Source: Hyphomicrobiaceae bacterium
GTDB taxonomy: Bacteria > Pseudomonadota > Alphaproteobacteria > Rhizobiales > Hyphomicrobiaceae
Assembly (NCBI GenBank): GCA_021775715.1
Contig: JAJFHI010000304.1
Coordinates: 1 to 8,961, forward strand
Direction: 5' to 3'
DNA length: 8,961 bases
Positions 6,188 through 8,961 of this stretch are shown here, piece after piece (positions within the stretch are counted from its first letter, which is position 1; each line of letters starts with the position of its first letter). The notes under the pieces were generated by a model. The model did no database searches. It was given only the letters and a program-made list of their open reading frames with translations, and was not told the origin of the DNA. The position numbers and the translations under genes were made by a program.

Positions 6188-6358
6188 ATGAATCTTCTCT
6201 ATAGATTTGGCAGATGCGAAAGTGGTGCAACAGCAATCGAGTATGGTTTGATTGTCACATTCATTGGTCTCGCCATTACAGTGTCAGCGTCGCAGACGAG
6301 CGATACGCTCGAAGCCCTTTATGTCCGGATTGTCGGGATCATTACTGCAGCAATCTAA
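6188..6358 (+). CDS. flp: Flp family type IVb prepilin 2 (divergent paralogue)
   Basis: Second Flp-type pilin, 56 residues. The leader MNLLYRFGRCESG is cut at G13|ATAIEYGLI, giving a 43-residue mature chain, the same length as that of pilin 1. Outside the shared ESGATAIEYGLI core the two diverge strongly: here the helix is less Ala-rich and the C-terminal half (DTLEALYVRIVGIITAAI) differs. GGAGAG at 6178-6183 lies 4 bases before the ATG; the in-frame TTG at 6176 overlaps that site and is unlikely. It is followed by cpaA after 46 bases and is probably co-transcribed with it. It may be a minor or tip pilin, or a condition-specific alternative (inference). Two GANTC methylation sites (6181-6185, 6190-6194) straddle the start codon. 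Confidence 0.92.
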   Translation: MNLLYRFGRCESGATAIEYGLIVTFIGLAITVSASQTSDTLEALYVRIVGIITAAI

Positions 6359-6404
6359 TGATGTTTGCCTGATGCAGTCGTAGTTACAAGTCTTGGAGTG
6401 CAAT

Positions 6405-6908
6405 GTGTTTGAGTATGGGTTGTTATTGGTATTCCCCGCATTCATGATTTTTGCGGGCGTATCGGACATGTTGACGATGACGATCCCGAACCGGATCTCC
6501 ATAATTTTATTTGGGGCGTTTTTCTTTGTCGCCTTTTTCGCCGGTCTGACGCTGGAGCAGGTCGGCATGCACTTGGCAGTTGGCCTCGGTGTACTTGCTG
6601 CTGGCATCGCACTTTTTTCTTTGGGCTTATGTGGCGGAGGCGATGCCAAGTTGTTGGCCGCGGCGTCGCTTTGGGTCGGCTTTGATCAGATGCTACCGTT
6701 TGTCGTCTATATTGGCGTTGGGGGCGGCCTACTCGCATTTGCAATTCTCGCCTACCGTATCGCAGTGCCTGAGGTTCTGGCCGCCCGGCTGGGCTGGGCT
6801 TATCGGTTGCACAAGCCTGCTTCCGGAATTCCCTACGGTATCGCAATTGCCGGTGGCGCATTGAGCGTCTTCCCCGCAACGACCGTTTTTCAGGCACTTG
6901 CCGGATAG
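6405..6908 (+). CDS. cpaA: CpaA/TadV-type prepilin peptidase (family A24)
   Basis: Inner-membrane aspartic protease that removes the leader from Flp prepilins and TadE-like pseudopilins on the cytoplasmic face. It is 167 residues from the GTG at 6405, the short Tad/Cpa form without the cytosolic N-terminal methylation domain of PilD. The catalytic Asp pair is visible: Asp21 in GVSDMLTMTIPNR and Asp80 in the GGGDAKLL motif. Several hydrophobic segments (about 4-19, 31-48, 55-76, 96-119, 141-158) fit a multi-pass membrane enzyme. GGAG at 6395-6398 stands 6 bases before the GTG; the alternative TTG at 6393 overlaps the ribosome site. The gene lies between flp2 and cpaB, as in other alphaproteobacterial Tad loci. 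Confidence 0.93.
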   Translation: MFEYGLLLVFPAFMIFAGVSDMLTMTIPNRISIILFGAFFFVAFFAGLTLEQVGMHLAVGLGVLAAGIALFSLGLCGGGDAKLLAAASLWVGFDQMLPFVVYIGVGGGLLAFAILAYRIAVPEVLAARLGWAYRLHKPASGIPYGIAIAGGALSVFPATTVFQALAG

Positions 6909-6950
6909 CGCTGTAAATCTGAATTCAGGTTCTGACGCGAGCATCGGCCG

Positions 6951-6968
6951 GTGTTGAGACCTCAACAC
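6951..6968. promoter_or_regulatory. Perfect palindrome GTGTTGAG-AC-CTCAACAC between cpaA and cpaB
   Basis: An 8-bp perfect inverted repeat with a 2-base centre lies 42 bases after cpaA and 46 bases before the CtrA-like box of cpaB. The tiny centre and lack of a T tract argue against a terminator and for a dimeric regulator's operator. The binding protein is unknown. Confidence 0.5.
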
Positions 6969-7014
6969 GGCTGAGCGCAATTGCTATCGAGCCAGTTTCA
7001 AAATCGTACAACGA

Positions 7015-7046
7015 TTAACCTCGCATTGACGTTTGACGCGCATTCT
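7015..7046 (+). promoter_or_regulatory. Predicted CtrA-type promoter upstream of cpaB
   Basis: TTAACCTCGCATTGA at 7015-7029 is TTAA-N7-TTGA, one base off the CtrA consensus, and shares TTAACCT with the box before flp1. CATTCT at 7041-7046 stands 11 bases beyond the box, against 12 bases to TATTCT at flp1, so the two promoters look alike. The cpaB ATG is at 7098. This suggests an internal promoter for cpaB onward in the 189-base gap after cpaA. Confidence 0.5.
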
Positions 7047-7097
7047 TTGGGCTCGATATTCAAACGAGCCTATGCGGTCGAAGGGACCTGTTGTGCG

Positions 7098-7898
7098 ATG
7101 AAACAAGCTCAAGTGATCGGTTTTGCAGTTGCCGGAGTTTTCGGTCTTGGCGCATTTTTCATGGTCAAGGGTATTGTCAACAAAGAGCCGGAAAAGAAAA
7201 TTGTTGAGGTAGAAGTTAAAGCCGTTGAAGTTCTAGTGGCCAAGACTGACATCGCATTGGGTCAAGTTGTTACCGACCAGAACATGCGCTTCATCAAGTG
7301 GCCGGAAAAGGGAGTCCAGCGAGGATTTCTGACGAGTAAAAACCGCGGTATCCGCGCCAAGCTCTCCGGTTCGATTGCACGCGCTCCCATGATCGCTGGT
7401 GAAGTCATCACCAAACACAAGCTGATCAAACCAGGACAGGGCGGCGTTCTCGCTGCGATCTTGTCAAAAGGCATGCGCGCGATTGCAACCCGCATCGATG
7501 AGAAAACAGCTGTTGGTGGTTTGGTTCTGCCAAATGATCACGTCGACGTAATCTTAACTCGCGAAATCCGCAGTGCAGGTGGCGGCGGCAGCGCACAAAC
7601 CGTCAGCGACACACTGTTCCGCAACGTGCGTGTCCTTGCGATCGGACAGAACATCGAAACGAAAGAAGGCAGCAAGTCTGCAGGCGGTTCCACGGCAACG
7701 TTGGAACTGTCGCCTCGGCAGGCTGAAATGATGGCGCTCGCCAACAAGGCAGGCACGATCACTCTTTCTCTGCGCTCAGTCGCAGACATGAATAAGAACG
7801 GTAAGACGACAACTGGAGCCGGTTTATCAGATGAGCGTGGCAACGCCATCGGAGTTCTGCGTTACGGCATTTCATCACGTGCGTACGGTGTGAATTAG
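7098..7898 (+). CDS. cpaB: Flp pilus assembly protein CpaB (RcpC)
   Basis: Inner-membrane/periplasmic Tad pilus component that works with the CpaC secretin. It has 266 residues, in the normal range. An N-terminal hydrophobic anchor or signal (about 5-25) is followed by a charged linker, a SAF domain (about 43-110, with AKTDIALGQVVTD and the MIAGEVITKHKLI block), then the RcpC/CpaB C-terminal domain (about 115-235), including GMRAIATRIDEKTAVGG and LPNDHVDVILTRE. The frame extends upstream to 6981, but that extension has no family resemblance and would hide the hydrophobic N-terminus. The ATG at 7098 has AAGGGA at 7081-7086, a little far (11 bases). cpaC follows after 38 bases, so the two are in one operon. 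Confidence 0.94.
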   Translation: MKQAQVIGFAVAGVFGLGAFFMVKGIVNKEPEKKIVEVEVKAVEVLVAKTDIALGQVVTDQNMRFIKWPEKGVQRGFLTSKNRGIRAKLSGSIARAPMIAGEVITKHKLIKPGQGGVLAAILSKGMRAIATRIDEKTAVGGLVLPNDHVDVILTREIRSAGGGGSAQTVSDTLFRNVRVLAIGQNIETKEGSKSAGGSTATLELSPRQAEMMALANKAGTITLSLRSVADMNKNGKTTTGAGLSDERGNAIGVLRYGISSRAYGVN

Positions 7899-7936
7899 AT
7901 CAACGCGTAAGTAGCTCGCGAAGAGGCTGGAGATCC

Positions 7937-8961
7937 ATGTATTACAAATCAAAATTGAGCCGGGCTGTTGCCTTGGCGAAAATGGCCGGTATTGCCGCCT
8001 GCGTTATGTTCGCGGGCCTTGCTGGACAAGCGGTGGCCGGTGGCGACCGCAATGGCTATGACAACGGACCAGCCGCAGGCGGCTCACACCAATCGGTTAT
8101 CAGAGTTCCTGATACGGGCGGCGTTCCGGTGAACCGCGACGTGCACATTGGCCTTGGCAAATCGGCTCTGATCGAATTTCCCCGTGAAGTTCGTGATGTG
8201 CTACTCTCTAACCCTGCGGCTGTTGACGCCGTGGTGTTGAGCTCAAACCGCGTCTTCTTGCTGGCACGCAGCATCGGTGAATCAAACGCATTCTTCTTTG
8301 ATGCCGACGGACAACAGTTCGCGACATTCGAACTCTTCGTCGAACGCGAAACAGCCGGTCTGAAAAGCGCGCTGCGCCGTCTGATCCCAGGCTCAGATAT
8401 CCACGTTGAGATGCTGAACCAGTCTGTCGTATTGACAGGTTCTGTTCGCAATCCTTCCGACTCTGTTCGTGCGCAAAAGATCGCCGCTCAGTTCATTCAG
8501 GTCGAATTCAAGACCAAGACGACGTCTGAGAACGAAGGCACCACCGTTTCGAAATTCGAGAAGGGTGAAGGCGAAGGCGTGATCAACATGCTGGTCGTCG
8601 AAGCTGGCGAACAGGTAATGCTGCGGGTTACGATTGCCGAGGTTCAGCGCAGCCTGATGAAGCAATTCGGTATCAACATTGGTGCCTCGATTAATGCCGG
8701 CAACTTTTCAACGGCTGTTCTGACAGCCAATGCATTGCCTTTGACGAGTGCCGCAGGTTTGGGATCACTGCCTTTGGCAGCATTTGATACAGATCAAGAC
8801 AGCGATCTTTTTGGCAATCTGCTCAATTACAACCAAGGTCCGAGCCCAAATACTTTTGGTAACTCTGGTGTTGATGGAGCTTGGGGGACCGGCAGACAGC
8901 AGATCAATCATGCGTTGCGCGCACTCGAGCGTAACGGTCTGCTGAAAACACTTGCTGAACC
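7937..8961 (+). CDS. cpaC: CpaC/RcpA secretin, outer-membrane Tad pilus channel (3' end cut by window)
   Basis: Type II/III secretion-type secretin forming the outer-membrane ring through which the Flp pilus exits. The frame runs from the ATG at 7937 to the window edge without a stop, giving 341 of probably around 450-520 residues. The signal peptide is about 1-34 (AVA|GG). The pilus assembly N-terminal domain spans about 66-138 (FPREVRDVLLSNPAAVDAVV at 81-100). A BON-like domain covers about 142-188 (SVVLTGSVRNPSDSVRAQKI). A polar Glu/Lys/Gly linker (about 189-215) leads to the start of the secretin core, INMLVVEAGEQVMLRVTIAEV (216-236), then a region of variable sequence. The pore-forming end lies outside the window. 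GGAG at 7929-7932 lies 4 bases before the ATG. Confidence 0.95.
   Translation, partial: MYYKSKLSRAVALAKMAGIAACVMFAGLAGQAVAGGDRNGYDNGPAAGGSHQSVIRVPDTGGVPVNRDVHIGLGKSALIEFPREVRDVLLSNPAAVDAVVLSSNRVFLLARSIGESNAFFFDADGQQFATFELFVERETAGLKSALRRLIPGSDIHVEMLNQSVVLTGSVRNPSDSVRAQKIAAQFIQVEFKTKTTSENEGTTVSKFEKGEGEGVINMLVVEAGEQVMLRVTIAEVQRSLMKQFGINIGASINAGNFSTAVLTANALPLTSAAGLGSLPLAAFDTDQDSDLFGNLLNYNQGPSPNTFGNSGVDGAWGTGRQQINHALRALERNGLLKTLAE

Noticed and set aside
6981..7097. 39-residue N-terminal extension of CpaB
   Set aside because: No family similarity; would bury the N-terminal hydrophobic anchor and overlaps the predicted promoter.
1..8961. Mobile element, CRISPR, phage defence or toxin-antitoxin system
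   Set aside because: No transposase, integrase, regularly spaced repeats or paired small toxin genes could be found; the gene set is a standard Tad pilus locus with housekeeping-type neighbours.

Overview
The window comes from an alphaproteobacterium, probably of the order Hyphomicrobiales (Rhizobiales). The main evidence is a tight-adherence (Tad/Cpa, type IVc) pilus locus in the usual alphaproteobacterial order Flp pilin - cpaA - cpaB - cpaC, a divergent stand-alone 'pilus assembly protein N-terminal domain' gene, and CtrA-type boxes (TTAA-N7-TTAA) in front of pilus genes. Genes look moderately GC-rich, but one intergenic stretch falls to about 26% GC. I cannot name the genus. I see no rRNA, tRNA, CRISPR array, insertion sequence or origin.

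Layout: (1) 35-958 (+) encodes a histone-deacetylase-family amidohydrolase, and 1130-1942 (+) a YdjM/DUF457-type membrane protein. A TetR regulator at 2018-2635 (-) converges on the latter. These three look like ordinary neighbours of the pilus locus with no visible functional link to it. (2) 2873-4235 (-) is a two-gene unit encoding TadE-like minor pseudopilins, closed by a clear intrinsic terminator (2811-2841). (3) 4592-5101 (-) encodes a small secreted protein that is essentially a free copy of the CpaC N-terminal domain, with its own strong terminator (4530-4567). (4) After a 577-base, partly very AT-rich divergent region, the plus strand carries flp pilin 1 (5679-5852), a long hairpin and a terminator, then flp pilin 2 (6188-6358), cpaA prepilin peptidase (6405-6908), cpaB (7098-7898) and the 5' part of the cpaC secretin (7937 to the window edge). 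The rest of the machine (cpaD, cpaE, cpaF, tadB, tadC) would be expected just past the right edge.

How it fits together: CpaA (two catalytic Asp) should cleave four substrates in this window, the two Flp prepilins and the two TadE-like proteins, all of which carry a G|xxxxE site before a hydrophobic helix. CpaC forms the outer-membrane channel and CpaB is its periplasmic/inner-membrane partner. The free CpaC-N-like protein is probably an accessory to the secretin. The regulatory reading is the most interesting part. Two near-identical CtrA-like promoters, one before flp1 and one before cpaB, would link piliation to the cell cycle. flp2 lacks such a box and has instead a perfect 10-bp tandem repeat, part of which recurs upstream of the TadE-like unit. 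I found no convincing wholly new system; the locus is a recognisable Tad pilus with some unusual regulatory detail.
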